A stretch of DNA of 64,000 nucleotides from Pullilachnospira sp963929535 (GCA_963929535.1 CAWVIZ010000016.1:62001-126000), one strand, 5' to 3'. Shown: positions 17,505 through 27,511, numbered from the stretch's first letter. Made by a program: numbers and translations. Notes: a model not told the origin generated them from the letters alone.

Positions 17505-18381
17505 TTTTACCCCGTCCTTTCCATATCTTGAATTTCCCGTTTTCCTCCTTCTGCTCCGGCTTCAGCTTGATCTTATTCAGCGCTTCCCGCAGCCTGGCTG
17601 GTGATACGCCGGTATAAATATTTCCTCCCATGGAATATGAAATCTTTCCTGTTTCCTCTGACACCACGATCGTCAGCGCGTCACTCACCTCGCTGATCCC
17701 CACTGCAGCCCGGTGTCTGGTCCCCAGACTTTTGTTCAGAGAAAGGTTATCTGTCAGCGGAAGATAACAGGTGGCCGCCACGATCCTGTTGTTTCTCACG
17801 ATCACCGCACCGTCATGCAGAGGAGTATTGTGTTCGAAAATGTTGATCAGAAGCTGACTGGTCACAACCGAATCCAGGGGGATCCCTGTTTTCTCATATT
17901 CCTTAAGAACGATCTTCTGCTCCACCACGATCAGCGCTCCCGTTTTTACCTCTCCCATGGCATAGGCAGCATGGATCAGCTCCCCGATGGTCCGGTCATT
18001 GAGACGTTCTTCCACGTCCTTGTCAGTATCAAAGGGGATCAGATTGGTGAGCATTTTCTTCTCTCCCAGCTGTTCCAGCATGCTTCGCAGCTCCGGCTGA
18101 AAAATAACCAGGATTCCTGTGATCAGCACCACGCTCATCTGCTGGAATATCCAAAGGATCGTATTCATATGAAAAATCTCTGCCACAAGAAGGAACAGTA
18201 CCACAAATACGATTCCCTTCAGCAACATGGAAGCTCTGGTATTCTTGACCCAGACCATCATATAATATACGAATACTGCGATCAGGCAAATCTCCAGAAT
18301 ATCAATAACCCCAAAAGACCGCGGCAGCAGCATCTTGATCTTATCCAGGTTTGTGCTGATATATTCCATAATCTTGTCCAC
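17482..18381 (-). CDS. cdaA: Diadenylate cyclase, membrane type
   Basis: 299 residues. Three N-terminal transmembrane helices (about 24-44, 50-70 and 75-95) precede a DAC domain with the catalytic LHDGAVIV and GTRHRAA motifs. It makes cyclic di-AMP from two ATP, a signal controlling potassium and osmolyte transport and cell-wall homeostasis in Firmicutes. The start is a GTG with an AAGGA site nine bases upstream; an ATG four codons in is an alternative. Usually cdaA-cdaR is followed by glmM; here an HPr gene takes that place. Confidence 0.95.
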   Translation of the reverse strand: MDKIMEYISTNLDKIKMLLPRSFGVIDILEICLIAVFVYYMMVWVKNTRASMLLKGIVFVVLFLLVAEIFHMNTILWIFQQMSVVLITGILVIFQPELRSMLEQLGEKKMLTNLIPFDTDKDVEERLNDRTIGELIHAAYAMGEVKTGALIVVEQKIVLKEYEKTGIPLDSVVTSQLLINIFEHNTPLHDGAVIVRNNRIVAATCYLPLTDNLSLNKSLGTRHRAAVGISEVSDALTIVVSEETGKISYSMGGNIYTGVSPARLREALNKIKLKPEQKEENGKFKIWKGRGKNEEKTGE

Positions 18382-18554
18382 AATCTCACATCCTTCCCCT
18401 TATGTTTTCCCATGCCTTTTTCAGAAGCTCTCCTTCTGCGGCATTTCCGGCTTTTCTCCAGGGCTCCTTTTTCCTATCCCAAGCCCCGGCATGCGTCCCC
18501 GGCATACAGTTCCCTTTGGGGCAGCGAAAGGGGAACTGCTGTAAACTCCCCAGA

Positions 18555-19895
18555 CTATGACTGCAGGTTCTTCAGAGATTCCTCCAGCTTCGCCTCAAAA
18601 TCCACTGTTTCCGGATCTGCTTTTACAGGATCCGGATCCGCCTTCTCCGGTACCCGGTTCTCCTGCCTTATTTCTCCTGCGGCCGGTCCGGCAGCCTCCA
18701 TCCCGCCGGACGGAACATTCCCCAGCTCCCGTGTCAGCCCTGTAAACGCCACCGTCTCCTGGGGCACAGGTCCCTGGCCGCCCGGGTACCCTGCCGCGCC
18801 TGTATTCCTGAATCCGCCGGGCATCCCCGGGTTTTGTGTCCGGTTATCCGGGCCGGAAGGTTCCTGTACCGGACGGCCCTCTCTACCCATGAAAATCTGT
18901 TCAGATCCGGGGCCTGGCTGGCCCGCCGGTGTTCCCGAAGACGTCTGAAAGCGGCCGCCTGCGGACGGCTGATCATCCCTGATCGTCTTTACCACCACCT
19001 TCTTCTGGGCGATGGAACGCTTGGGTACTGCTTTTACATAATAATAGTATTCATCATCCTCATACTGGATAAACTCCGTCCTGGTATAGTCCACATTGAA
19101 CAGAAAAAATTCCAGGATCAGAGATACCAGAACCGCTCCCACTGTTCCGGCGATCAGAGGCAGTGTCTGAATCTCCGCTCCGATCATCAGACCGCCTGCC
19201 ACCATGATGATAATATAGGCGATGCCTCCCGTAAAAATGGCGATCTGCCATGCGTAATTCACTGAGAGTCTGCGGATCACATTCACTGCCAGCAGAACAG
19301 TCACAAAGGCAATGATATTCATCATCATGTTCTGATTTTTCACCAGACCATCCAGAAGCATCTTCAGATTATTGGCCATCTGCTCGGTATCATTTCCCTG
19401 CAGCATCCCTGCAGACGCATGGACCAGTTCCAGAAAATAGTAAATGATCACGCCGAAGCTGGCTGATACAGCCGATGCCGGTGTTCTGGTGAGCCCATAG
19501 CCGATGGGGATCACACAGGGGATCCGCAGCGCAAAAGCCAGTGGCGCAAGAAGCAGCACAATGGCATCCTGAGGAGTGAACCGGATATACAGGATCACCA
19601 TGATCAGGAACAGGCAGAGGGCAAATCCCGCAGCCTCCAGTCCCACACCGTAGCACTGGCCAACCACCAGAAGAATACCAAAAGCGGCTGTGCAGTTCAG
19701 CGGCAGGATACAGCATATCAGCGCCATGATCAGCAGCACAAAAATATTGTCCAGCACTGCCACATAGGGCAGGTACAGGTTAATCCCCTTAAATACAGCA
19801 AACGCCAGGATAAATTTCAAAAGCGGCTGCAGAAACAGACTGTATCTCCCGTAAAATCCTTTCAGCTTTTCTCTGAATTCCAACAATAGGGTCAT
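18555..19895 (-). CDS. Polytopic membrane protein with proline/glycine-rich tail, unknown function
   Basis: 446 residues. Residues 1-270 form about eight to ten hydrophobic segments. Residues 290-446 are a low-complexity Pro/Gly/Glu-rich cytoplasmic tail (for example MPGGFRNTGAAGYPGGQGP) that ends in a short acidic helix. I do not recognise a named family. Its start overlaps the stop of the preceding small membrane protein by 4 bases, and cdaA follows after 170 bases, so a link to c-di-AMP signalling or cell-envelope control is possible but only inferred from position. Confidence 0.7.
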   Translation of the reverse strand: MTLLLEFREKLKGFYGRYSLFLQPLLKFILAFAVFKGINLYLPYVAVLDNIFVLLIMALICCILPLNCTAAFGILLVVGQCYGVGLEAAGFALCLFLIMVILYIRFTPQDAIVLLLAPLAFALRIPCVIPIGYGLTRTPASAVSASFGVIIYYFLELVHASAGMLQGNDTEQMANNLKMLLDGLVKNQNMMMNIIAFVTVLLAVNVIRRLSVNYAWQIAIFTGGIAYIIIMVAGGLMIGAEIQTLPLIAGTVGAVLVSLILEFFLFNVDYTRTEFIQYEDDEYYYYVKAVPKRSIAQKKVVVKTIRDDQPSAGGRFQTSSGTPAGQPGPGSEQIFMGREGRPVQEPSGPDNRTQNPGMPGGFRNTGAAGYPGGQGPVPQETVAFTGLTRELGNVPSGGMEAAGPAAGEIRQENRVPEKADPDPVKADPETVDFEAKLEESLKNLQS

Positions 19896-20320
19896 GCATC
19901 CGTCCTCCCGTTACCTCTCTTCTCCGGTCCGCTCTCCTCCTCATAATACTTCTGCAGAGCAGCCAATCTGGCATCATAGGCCTTCACATCCTTCTGTGCC
20001 CTGGAATACCGGATCGTACAGATCATATATGTGGCTCCGGAATAGCATACCAGCGCAATAATATAACCGGCCACTGCCACAATGATCATCATGATCAGGT
20101 GCATAAAGTCCAGCTTCTCCAGGAAGCTGTCGCCCTGGCAGGCAAAAAACAGGGCCACCACTGCGGCATAGCCGATGGTGGTAAGAACAAAATTCTTCAG
20201 AAGCGCCGCACCGATAAAATCACTCCGGTAATATCTGGCAATCCGAAGTTCCTCTTTTCCCTGGTTCTGTTCATATCTGGCCAGTTTTGTCATCAGCCGA
20301 ATCTTTTTTTCGTCCAACAT
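19892..20320 (-). CDS. Small membrane protein, unknown function
   Basis: 142 residues with two or three transmembrane segments (around residues 45-65 and 75-95) flanked by charged helices at both ends; the C-terminal helix (RYSRAQKDVKAYDARLAALQKYYEEE) may form a coiled coil. I chose the ATG at 20320 because GGAG lies six bases upstream; a GTG at 20335 is open in frame. It heads the operon that includes cdaA and cdaR and is coupled to the next membrane protein by a 4-base overlap. No family recognised. Confidence 0.7.
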   Translation of the reverse strand: MLDEKKIRLMTKLARYEQNQGKEELRIARYYRSDFIGAALLKNFVLTTIGYAAVVALFFACQGDSFLEKLDFMHLIMMIIVAVAGYIIALVCYSGATYMICTIRYSRAQKDVKAYDARLAALQKYYEEESGPEKRGNGRTDA

Positions 20321-20434
20321 AGACATCTCCTGCACTTTCCCTTACCATCGTCCCTCTGTATCCCCGGGCAGGCTGTCAAACCGGCTATCCTCCCGCAGAA
20401 AACGAAGCTCCGACAGTAAACTCATACATAAGAT

Positions 20435-20463
20435 ATTGTAACATAACTTTCCATCTAATGAAA
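20435..20463 (-). promoter_or_regulatory. Likely promoter of the cdaA-containing operon
   Basis: TTTCAT and TACAAT on the minus strand separated by 17 bases, about 110 bases before the first gene of the operon. Confidence 0.45.
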
Positions 20464-20550
20464 GGACTTTTTCCCGTACACGATTTCCCTTTGGCAGCGG
20501 TTCAGCCTTCCCGCCCCGCTGTCAAAAATACAAGCGTACCGGCCGATCAC

Positions 20551-21276
20551 CTACCATCCCTGTCCGATGCATGCCGTCAGAAAGCATACCTTCTCCACTC
20601 CCTGCATCTTCAGTTTTCCCGCAATGGCATTTACCGTGCTTCCTGTGGTATAGATATCATCCACCAGCAGGACGCACCGGTACCTTCCCGCCTCTTTCCC
20701 CACGGAAAAAGCCTGTTCCAGATTCTTCTTTCTCTCTTTTCTGTCTAATGTTTTCTGTGCTTTTGTGAATTTTGTCCGCAGCACCAGATCGGTTCGAATG
20801 GGTATGGACAACCCGCTGCCAATGACTTCCGCAAGGACCTGGGCCTGATTATAGCCCCTGATCCGAAGTTTTCTTTTGTGAATGGGAACGGGGATGATCA
20901 CCTGAGGGGCTTCCCTTTCCAGAAATTCCCTGCCGTACAGCAGCATCATGCTGCCGAAATACGCTCCGTATTCTTTCCTTCCCCGGAACTTGAAGCGCAT
21001 CATGGATTCCTTTACCGCTCCCTGGTAAAGAAATATCCCCATACCCCGGTCAAAGCTTTGCAGATAATGCCCGCAGTCGTGGCAGTATTCTTTTTCTGCC
21101 GCCGACAGAGGCTTCCCGCACTTCATGCACCGGGGTTCACCCACCGGCCGGGGAAGGTTCCTTCTGCAGCCAGCGCATACATAACGCTCCTCCCTCCCCA
21201 GCAATCCGTCGCACAGGGCGCATCTTCTGGGATAGATCCAGTCCAGCGCCCTCCAAAGCCTGTTCCTTTTTTTCAA
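20551..21276 (-). CDS. comF: ComF family protein
   Basis: 241 residues. The N-terminal half has a four-cysteine zinc finger (CALC...CAGC and CMKC...CHDC). The C-terminal half is a phosphoribosyltransferase-like domain with the PRPP loop VLLVDDIYTTGSTVNA and the RIRGYNQAQVLAE motif. ComF/GntX proteins are needed for DNA uptake or processing in competence. The start overlaps the recD2 stop by 4 bases, so comF is in an mreB-recD2-comF unit, placing it with a DNA helicase. Confidence 0.9.
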   Translation of the reverse strand: MKKRNRLWRALDWIYPRRCALCDGLLGREERYVCAGCRRNLPRPVGEPRCMKCGKPLSAAEKEYCHDCGHYLQSFDRGMGIFLYQGAVKESMMRFKFRGRKEYGAYFGSMMLLYGREFLEREAPQVIIPVPIHKRKLRIRGYNQAQVLAEVIGSGLSIPIRTDLVLRTKFTKAQKTLDRKERKKNLEQAFSVGKEAGRYRCVLLVDDIYTTGSTVNAIAGKLKMQGVEKVCFLTACIGQGW

Positions 21277-23507
21277 AGCTCTATCATCTCCCGGATCCTT
21301 TCATTCAGACTGGTATACCTGCTCTTTTCCTGTTTATTATGGATCATTTCCCCGAAGGTGACCTCGCTGCCCACAATGGTCACGCACTTTCTGGCCCGGG
21401 TCACTGCCGTATACAGCAGATTCCTGTTCAGCAGCATCCTGGGGCCTCCCAGCAGCGGGATCACCACTGCAGGGTACTCGCTTCCCTGGGACTTATGTAT
21501 GGTGACCGCATAAGCCAGCTCCAGCTCCTCCAGCTGCTTAAACCCATATTCCACATACCGGCACTCCTCAAAGACCACGGTCATGGTTTCCGCAAAGAGA
21601 TTGATCTCCTCCACCACCCCCGTGTCTCCGTTAAACACGCCCACGCCCTTTTCCACGGGGATTCCGTACTTACCCCGGATCTCCCACTCCAGCTGGTAGT
21701 TGTTTTTGATCTGCATCACCTTATCCCCCTCACGGAACAGGCCGCCTCCGTGCTCCTTCTCTCTTTTTTTCTTGTCCGGAGGGTTCAGATACTGCTGCAG
21801 CACCTGGTTCAGATGCTCCACCCCCAGAAGCCCTTTCCGCATGGGGGTCAGTACCTGAATATCCTGGGGACGGGATTCCACATAGGGGGGAAGCTTCTTC
21901 TGCACCAGATAGACCACAGAACCGATGATGATATCCGCGTCATACCGCTTTAAGAAGAAGAAATCCCGGCTTTTATTGTCCAGACGCACTTCCTGTCCGG
22001 CATTGATCCGGTGGGCATTTACCACAATGTCACTCTCGGAGGCCTGTCGGAAAATCTTATTCAGTTCCACCACACAGAATGCCTCCGAATCAATGATATC
22101 CTTCAGCACGCTTCCCGGACCCACGCTGGGAAGCTGGTTCACATCCCCCACCAGGATCAGCCGGGTTCCCACCTGAATGGCCAAAAGGAGCGCATGCATC
22201 AGAGAAATGTCCACCATGGACATCTCATCGATGATGATCACATCCGCATCCAGGGGATTCTCCTGATTCCGCTCAAAATGCGCCCCGGCAGAGGACTCCT
22301 CCACCAGCCCGGAAAGCTCCAGAAGCCGGTGGATGGTGGATGCCTGGTATCCGGTGGTCTCGGTCATCCGCTTGGCTGCCCTCCCGGTGGGAGCCGCCAG
22401 AAAAATGTCCAGCCCCTCCAGCTCAAAATACTGGATAATGGCGTTGATGGTGGTGGTCTTTCCGGTTCCCGGTCCTCCTGTGATCACCAGCAGTCCATGC
22501 TTCACCGCTTCGATCACCGCCTGGCACTGAAGCCCCTCCAGGGTCAGACCGTTCTTCTCCTGTATAAATTCCAGTCTTTTTCGGATATTCTCCTCCGGTT
22601 CCTGATTCTCCACATTCAGCTCCGTCAGCATCCTGGCCGTATTCAGCTCCAGATAGTAAAACTGACTGCCGTACACCGCCGGCTCCGGCCCGTTCCCAAA
22701 ATCCATCTCTTTCAGGACCACCTTCCGGTCCATGGCCAGATCCATCACATGCTTTTCCATCAGAGCGGCCTCTACCCCCAGAAGCTGGGAAGCTCTGGAT
22801 AAAAGCCGGCTCTGAGGAAGAAATACATGGCCTTCTCCTGCCGCCAGCGACAGCACATACAGCAGTCCGCTGCGGATCCGGTAATCCGAGTCCGTATGGA
22901 TGCCGATCCTTCCCGCGATCTCATCCGCGATCTTAAATCCGATCCCCTGGATATCCTCCGCCAGACGATAGGGATTCTCCTTCAGCACACTGTACACCCG
23001 GGAGCCGTATTTTCCGTAAATCTTCACTCCCAGAGCCACTGAGATCCCATACTGCTGAAGAAACATCATGGCGCTTCTCATCTCGGATTTTTCCGCCATC
23101 TGCTGGGCGATCTCCCTGGCCTTGTGTTCGCTGATGCCCTTTACCTCCGCCAGACGTTCCGGTTCCTCATCAATGATCCGCATGGTATCCTCCCCGAACC
23201 GGCGGACGATCCGGGAAGCCAAAGCGGCTCCCACGCCTTTGATGGCGCCGGAGCCCAGATATCGTTCCATGGCCAGGGTGTCTTCGGGAATCTTCGTCTC
23301 ATACGTCTCCACCTTAAACTGCTGTCCGTATGTGGCGTGATCCACATAGCTTCCAGAAAGCTCCAGAAGCTCTCCCTCGCCCACATATTCAAAATTTCCC
23401 ACACAGGTGACCTCATGGCCGTTTTCCACAAGGCTCAGCACCGTGTAGCCGTTGTCCTCGTTCCGATAGACGATGTGGTCCACATATCCCTCTATTGTAT
23501 CCTGCAT
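21273..23507 (-). CDS. recD2: RecD2-type 5'-3' DNA helicase
   Basis: 744 residues, normal for RecD2. The N-terminal part (to about 190) is an OB-like region plus helix-hairpin-helix motifs (GAVGAALASRIVRRFG-like). The helicase core has Walker A ITGGPGTGKTTT near residue 340, Walker B VIIIDEMSMVD, motif III LVGDVNQLPSVGPG and the C-terminal TIHKSQGSEYPAV. RecD2 unwinds DNA 5' to 3' and works in repair independently of RecBCD. It begins four bases after mreB with an AGGA site overlapping the mreB end. Confidence 0.93.
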   Translation of the reverse strand: MQDTIEGYVDHIVYRNEDNGYTVLSLVENGHEVTCVGNFEYVGEGELLELSGSYVDHATYGQQFKVETYETKIPEDTLAMERYLGSGAIKGVGAALASRIVRRFGEDTMRIIDEEPERLAEVKGISEHKAREIAQQMAEKSEMRSAMMFLQQYGISVALGVKIYGKYGSRVYSVLKENPYRLAEDIQGIGFKIADEIAGRIGIHTDSDYRIRSGLLYVLSLAAGEGHVFLPQSRLLSRASQLLGVEAALMEKHVMDLAMDRKVVLKEMDFGNGPEPAVYGSQFYYLELNTARMLTELNVENQEPEENIRKRLEFIQEKNGLTLEGLQCQAVIEAVKHGLLVITGGPGTGKTTTINAIIQYFELEGLDIFLAAPTGRAAKRMTETTGYQASTIHRLLELSGLVEESSAGAHFERNQENPLDADVIIIDEMSMVDISLMHALLLAIQVGTRLILVGDVNQLPSVGPGSVLKDIIDSEAFCVVELNKIFRQASESDIVVNAHRINAGQEVRLDNKSRDFFFLKRYDADIIIGSVVYLVQKKLPPYVESRPQDIQVLTPMRKGLLGVEHLNQVLQQYLNPPDKKKREKEHGGGLFREGDKVMQIKNNYQLEWEIRGKYGIPVEKGVGVFNGDTGVVEEINLFAETMTVVFEECRYVEYGFKQLEELELAYAVTIHKSQGSEYPAVVIPLLGGPRMLLNRNLLYTAVTRARKCVTIVGSEVTFGEMIHNKQEKSRYTSLNERIREMIEL

Positions 23508-23510
23508 ATC

Positions 23511-24500
23511 CTATTTTCCTAACTGTGCCATCATCTCCGCGTACATTCCGGTCCCCTCCGCCACGGCGCAGGCGGGATTCTCCGCGGTCATGGCATTGAT
23601 GCCTGTCCGCTCTGTGAGGATCTCCTCCAGTCCGTCCAGAAGGGCGCCCCCTCCCGTCAGAACGATCCCCCGCTCCACAATATCAGCTGCCAGCTCCGGC
23701 GGCGTCTTCTCCAGCACATTGTGTACTGCCTCCACGATCCGGGATGTGGCCTCCTGAAGAGCCTCACGGATCTCCTCCGAAGTGACTGTGACCGTCTTGG
23801 GCAGTCCGGTGATCACATTGCGTCCCTTGATCTCCATGGTAACCGTCTGAGGACGTTTGCAGGCCGTTCCGATACGGATCTTCACCGCCTCGGCGGTCTG
23901 CTCCCCGATAAACAGATTATGCGCCTTGCGCACATAACGGATGATGGCCTCGTCGAAATCGTTTCCCGCCACCTTGATGGACTCGGAAACCACGATGCCT
24001 CCCAGGGAGATCACCGCAATGTCGGTGGTTCCTCCCCCGATATCCACCACCAGGCTTCCAAAGGGCTTGGTGATATCGATCCCGGCTCCGATGGCCGCGG
24101 CAATGGGTTCCTCGATGATATGCACCTCTCTGGCCCCCGCCTGATAAGTGGCCTCCTCCACTGCCTTCCTCTCCACCTCCGTTACCCCGCTGGGAACACA
24201 GATACTGATCCGGGGTTTTCGGAAAGACTTCCTTCCCATGGCCTTCTGGATAAAATGCCGCAGCATCTTCTCCGTAATGGTATAGTCGGAGATCACCCCC
24301 TGGCGCAGAGGCCGGATGGCCATGATATTTCCCGGCGTCCTTCCGATCATCTGGCGGGCTTCTTCCCCGATGGCCTTCACCTTATCTGCATCTTTATCGT
24401 AAGCGACTACGGACGGCTCCTTCAGAACAATCCCTTTTCCTTTTGTATAAACCAGAATGCTGGAAGTACCCAGATCAATTCCAATATCTGCTGATGCCAT
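23511..24500 (-). CDS. mreB: Rod-shape-determining protein, MreB/Mbl family
   Basis: 329 residues with actin-fold signatures: IGIDLGTSSILVYTKGKGIV (phosphate 1), VVDIGGGTTDIAVISLGG (phosphate 2) and VLTGGGALLDGLEEIL (adenosine). It forms membrane-associated filaments that guide cell-wall synthesis along the cylinder. No mreC/mreD follow; the next gene is recD2. It could equally be named mbl, since paralogues are hard to separate without alignment. Its GGAAAGGGG site and its own promoter are clear. Confidence 0.92.
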   Translation of the reverse strand: MASADIGIDLGTSSILVYTKGKGIVLKEPSVVAYDKDADKVKAIGEEARQMIGRTPGNIMAIRPLRQGVISDYTITEKMLRHFIQKAMGRKSFRKPRISICVPSGVTEVERKAVEEATYQAGAREVHIIEEPIAAAIGAGIDITKPFGSLVVDIGGGTTDIAVISLGGIVVSESIKVAGNDFDEAIIRYVRKAHNLFIGEQTAEAVKIRIGTACKRPQTVTMEIKGRNVITGLPKTVTVTSEEIREALQEATSRIVEAVHNVLEKTPPELAADIVERGIVLTGGGALLDGLEEILTERTGINAMTAENPACAVAEGTGMYAEMMAQLGK

Positions 24501-24530
24501 AGCAATCCCCTTTCCGTCTTAGCTGTTACC

Positions 24531-24559
24531 ATTATAATCAATTCGCCAGAAAATGGAAA
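24531..24559 (-). promoter_or_regulatory. Likely promoter of mreB-recD2-comF
   Basis: TATAAT (plus-strand 24531-24536) with TTTCCA 17 bases upstream, placed in the 66-base gap after uvrA. The -35 is poor, so read-through from uvrA may also contribute. Confidence 0.45.
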
Positions 24560-24566
24560 GCGTTTT

Positions 24567-27404
24567 TTAGAGGTATTTTTCGACATACTGTCCCGTATAG
24601 GAACGGGGATTCCTGGCCACCTCCTCCGGCGTACCCTGAGCGATCACCGTTCCTCCCCGGTCGCCGCCCTCCGGTCCGATGTCAATGATGTAGTCTGCCG
24701 TTTTGATCACATCCAGATTGTGTTCGATCACCACAACGGTATTGCCGCCCTCGGCCAGCCGCTTCAGGATATCGATCAGCTTGTGAACGTCGGCGAAATG
24801 AAGGCCCGTGGTGGGCTCATCCAGAATGTAGATGGTCTTTCCCGTACTGCGCCGGGACAGCTCAGTGGCCAGCTTGATCCGCTGAGCCTCCCCGCCTGAC
24901 AAGGTGGTGGAGGGCTGTCCCAGGCGGATATAGGAAAGTCCCACATCATACAGGGTTTCGATCTTTCTCCGGATAGAGGGCACATGCTGGAAAAATTCCA
25001 GCGCCTCCTCCACCGTCATATCCAGCACATCGTAAATGCTCTTTCCTTTATATTTTACCTCCAGTGTTTCCCGGTTGTACCGCTTCCCATGGCAGACCTC
25101 GCAGGGCACATACACATCCGGAAGGAAATGCATCTCGATCTTGATGATCCCGTCTCCGCTGCAGGCCTCGCACCGTCCGCCCTTCACATTGAAACTGAAG
25201 CGTCCCTTCTTATAGCCTCTGGCCTTGGCGTCCGCCGTGGAGGCGAACAGATCCCGGATCTGATCGAACACCCCGGTATAGGTGGCCGGATTAGAACGGG
25301 GCGTTCTTCCGATGGGAGACTGGTCAATATTGATCACCTTGTCCAGCTGCTCCATCCCCAGGATCTTTTTGTGGGCTCCCGGAATAGTCCTGGCCCGGTT
25401 CAGTTTCCTGGCCAGGCTCTTGTACAGGATCTCATTTACCAGGGAGCTCTTCCCGGATCCGGATACACCGGTAACACAGGTAAACACTCCCAGAGGAAAT
25501 TTCACATCGATATTCTTCAGATTATTCTGGGAGGCGCCTTTTACGGTCAGCCATCCGGCCGGCTTTTTTCTCTCCGTGGGTACGGGGATCTTCAGTCTTC
25601 CACTTAAGTATGCGCCGGTAATGGAATTTTTATTTTCCATTAATTCTTCAGCGGTTCCCACCGCCACCAGCTGACCGCCGTGCTCCCCGGCTCCCGGCCC
25701 GATGTCCACGATACAGTCCGCTGCCCGCATGGTATCCTCATCGTGTTCCACCACGATCAGGGTATTTCCCAGGTCCCGCAGATGGCAGAGGGTTTTCAGA
25801 AGTTTGTCGTTGTCCCGCTGGTGCAGCCCGATACTGGGTTCGTCCAGAATATATGCCACCCCCACCAGCCCGGAACCGATCTGAGTGGCCAGGCGGATTC
25901 TCTGGGCCTCGCCGCCGGACAAAGTGGCCGTCGCTCTTGTAAGGGTCAGATAGTCCAGTCCCACGTCCATCAGAAATTGTACCCGGGCCCGGATCTCTTT
26001 CAGCACCTGGCTTCCGATCAGCTCCTGAGTCTTCGTCAGCTTCAGCTCCTTAAGAAAATCCGTCAGCTTTGCAATGGACATATCCGTCACTTCAAAGATG
26101 TTTTTCTCTCCTACCGTCACCGCCAGCGACTCCGGCTTCAGTCTCTGGCCGTGGCAGGCCGGGCACGGAGTGATCTGCATGAAAGTCTCATATTCCTGTT
26201 TGGAAAGCTCCGATCCCGTTTCCCGGTAGCGGCGCTCCACATTCCTGATGAGCCCTTCAAAGGCCACATCATAAACCCCTTCTCCTCTCTGGCCTTTGTA
26301 GTAAACCTTAACGGAATGGCCATCGGTACCGTGGATCAGGATATCATGGATCTTCCTGGGATAATCCTGGAACGGGGTATCCAGGCTGAACTCATACTCT
26401 TTGGCCAGCGCCTCCAGGATGGCTCTGGTAAAACTGCCCTTATCCGTGCAGGACTGCCATCCCAGGACCGCGATGGCCCCCTGATTGATGGACAGAGAGG
26501 GATCCGGGATCATCAGACGCTCGTCAAACTCCATCTTGTACCCCAGCCCCAGACAGTGGGGGCAGGCGCCGAAGGGGTTGTTGAAGGAAAAACTTCTGGG
26601 TTCCACCTCGTCCACGCTGATCCCGCAGTCCGGACAGGAAAAGCTCTGACTGAAGTTCATCATATGTCCGTCCATGGTATCCACCACCAGGAGTCCGTCC
26701 GCCAGGTGCAGCACGCTCTCGATGGAATCGGTAAGGCGCTTTTCGATCCCCGGCTTTACCACCAGACGGTCCACTACGATCTGGATATTGTGCTTGATAT
26801 TCTTGTCCAGGTTGATCTCTTCTGACAGCTCGTACATGTTCCCGTCCACCATCACCCGCACATATCCGCTCCTCCTGGCCTGGTCAAACAGCTTTTCGTG
26901 GCGTCCTTTTCTCCCTCGCACCACGGGGGCCAGAAGCTGGATCCTGGTGCGCTCCGGAAGGGCCATGATCTGATCCACCATCTGGTCCACCGACTGTTTG
27001 GAAATCTCCCTCCCGCATCTGGGGCAGTGGGGGATGCCGATCCTGGCATACAGAAGCCGGAAATAATCGTAAATCTCCGTTACGGTTCCCACGGTAGACC
27101 GGGGGTTCCTGTTGGTGGACTTCTGATCTATGGAAATCGCCGGGGAAAGCCCTTCGATGCTCTCCACATCCGGTTTCTCCATCTGTCCTAAAAACTGGCG
27201 GGCATAAGAGGAAAGACTCTCCATGTATCTTCTCTGTCCTTCCGCATAGATGGTATCAAAAGCCAGCGAGCTCTTTCCCGAACCGGAAAGCCCGGTGAGG
27301 ACCACAAATTCATTCCTGGGGATATCCACATCCAGGTGCTTCAGGTTGTTCTCGTTGGCGCCGCGTATCTTTATATACTGCTTCTTTGTCATATCCGCTG
27401 CCAT
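24567..27404 (-). CDS. uvrA: Excinuclease ABC subunit A
   Basis: 945 residues, full length. Two ABC ATPase modules are present: Walker A GLSGSGKSSLAFDT near residue 35 and GVSGSGKSSLVNEIL near 640; signatures LSGGEAQRIRLA and LSGGEAQRIKLA; Walker B YILDEPSIGLHQRD and YILDEPTTGLHFAD. Zinc-binding cysteines are visible near HCPRCGR, in SCPDCGIS...CPHC, and in the finger CEACSGDGI...CEVCHG near 735-765. It recognises DNA lesions with UvrB in nucleotide excision repair. uvrB is not in the window. A strong promoter precedes it. Confidence 0.97.
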   Translation of the reverse strand: MAADMTKKQYIKIRGANENNLKHLDVDIPRNEFVVLTGLSGSGKSSLAFDTIYAEGQRRYMESLSSYARQFLGQMEKPDVESIEGLSPAISIDQKSTNRNPRSTVGTVTEIYDYFRLLYARIGIPHCPRCGREISKQSVDQMVDQIMALPERTRIQLLAPVVRGRKGRHEKLFDQARRSGYVRVMVDGNMYELSEEINLDKNIKHNIQIVVDRLVVKPGIEKRLTDSIESVLHLADGLLVVDTMDGHMMNFSQSFSCPDCGISVDEVEPRSFSFNNPFGACPHCLGLGYKMEFDERLMIPDPSLSINQGAIAVLGWQSCTDKGSFTRAILEALAKEYEFSLDTPFQDYPRKIHDILIHGTDGHSVKVYYKGQRGEGVYDVAFEGLIRNVERRYRETGSELSKQEYETFMQITPCPACHGQRLKPESLAVTVGEKNIFEVTDMSIAKLTDFLKELKLTKTQELIGSQVLKEIRARVQFLMDVGLDYLTLTRATATLSGGEAQRIRLATQIGSGLVGVAYILDEPSIGLHQRDNDKLLKTLCHLRDLGNTLIVVEHDEDTMRAADCIVDIGPGAGEHGGQLVAVGTAEELMENKNSITGAYLSGRLKIPVPTERKKPAGWLTVKGASQNNLKNIDVKFPLGVFTCVTGVSGSGKSSLVNEILYKSLARKLNRARTIPGAHKKILGMEQLDKVINIDQSPIGRTPRSNPATYTGVFDQIRDLFASTADAKARGYKKGRFSFNVKGGRCEACSGDGIIKIEMHFLPDVYVPCEVCHGKRYNRETLEVKYKGKSIYDVLDMTVEEALEFFQHVPSIRRKIETLYDVGLSYIRLGQPSTTLSGGEAQRIKLATELSRRSTGKTIYILDEPTTGLHFADVHKLIDILKRLAEGGNTVVVIEHNLDVIKTADYIIDIGPEGGDRGGTVIAQGTPEEVARNPRSYTGQYVEKYL

Positions 27405-27450
27405 AGCGTATCCTTCTCCTCATTCTTTAGGTTCTTATTCTATCCTTTTA

Positions 27451-27479
27451 AGCATAATGCAAACGTATGTTCCTGTCAA
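27451..27479 (-). promoter_or_regulatory. Sigma-A promoter of uvrA
   Basis: TTGACA (27474-27479 on the plus strand as TGTCAA) and TATGCT (27451-27456) with a 17-base spacer, about 50 bases before the uvrA start. I see no clear LexA-type box overlapping it. Confidence 0.75.
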
Positions 27480-27511
27480 CCGGTATTTGCGCGAAACCCT
27501 TTCCCCTTCTT

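Noticed and set aside
25680..26825. 381-codon open frame on the plus strand
   Set aside because: Antisense to uvrA with no start signal or recognisable domain.
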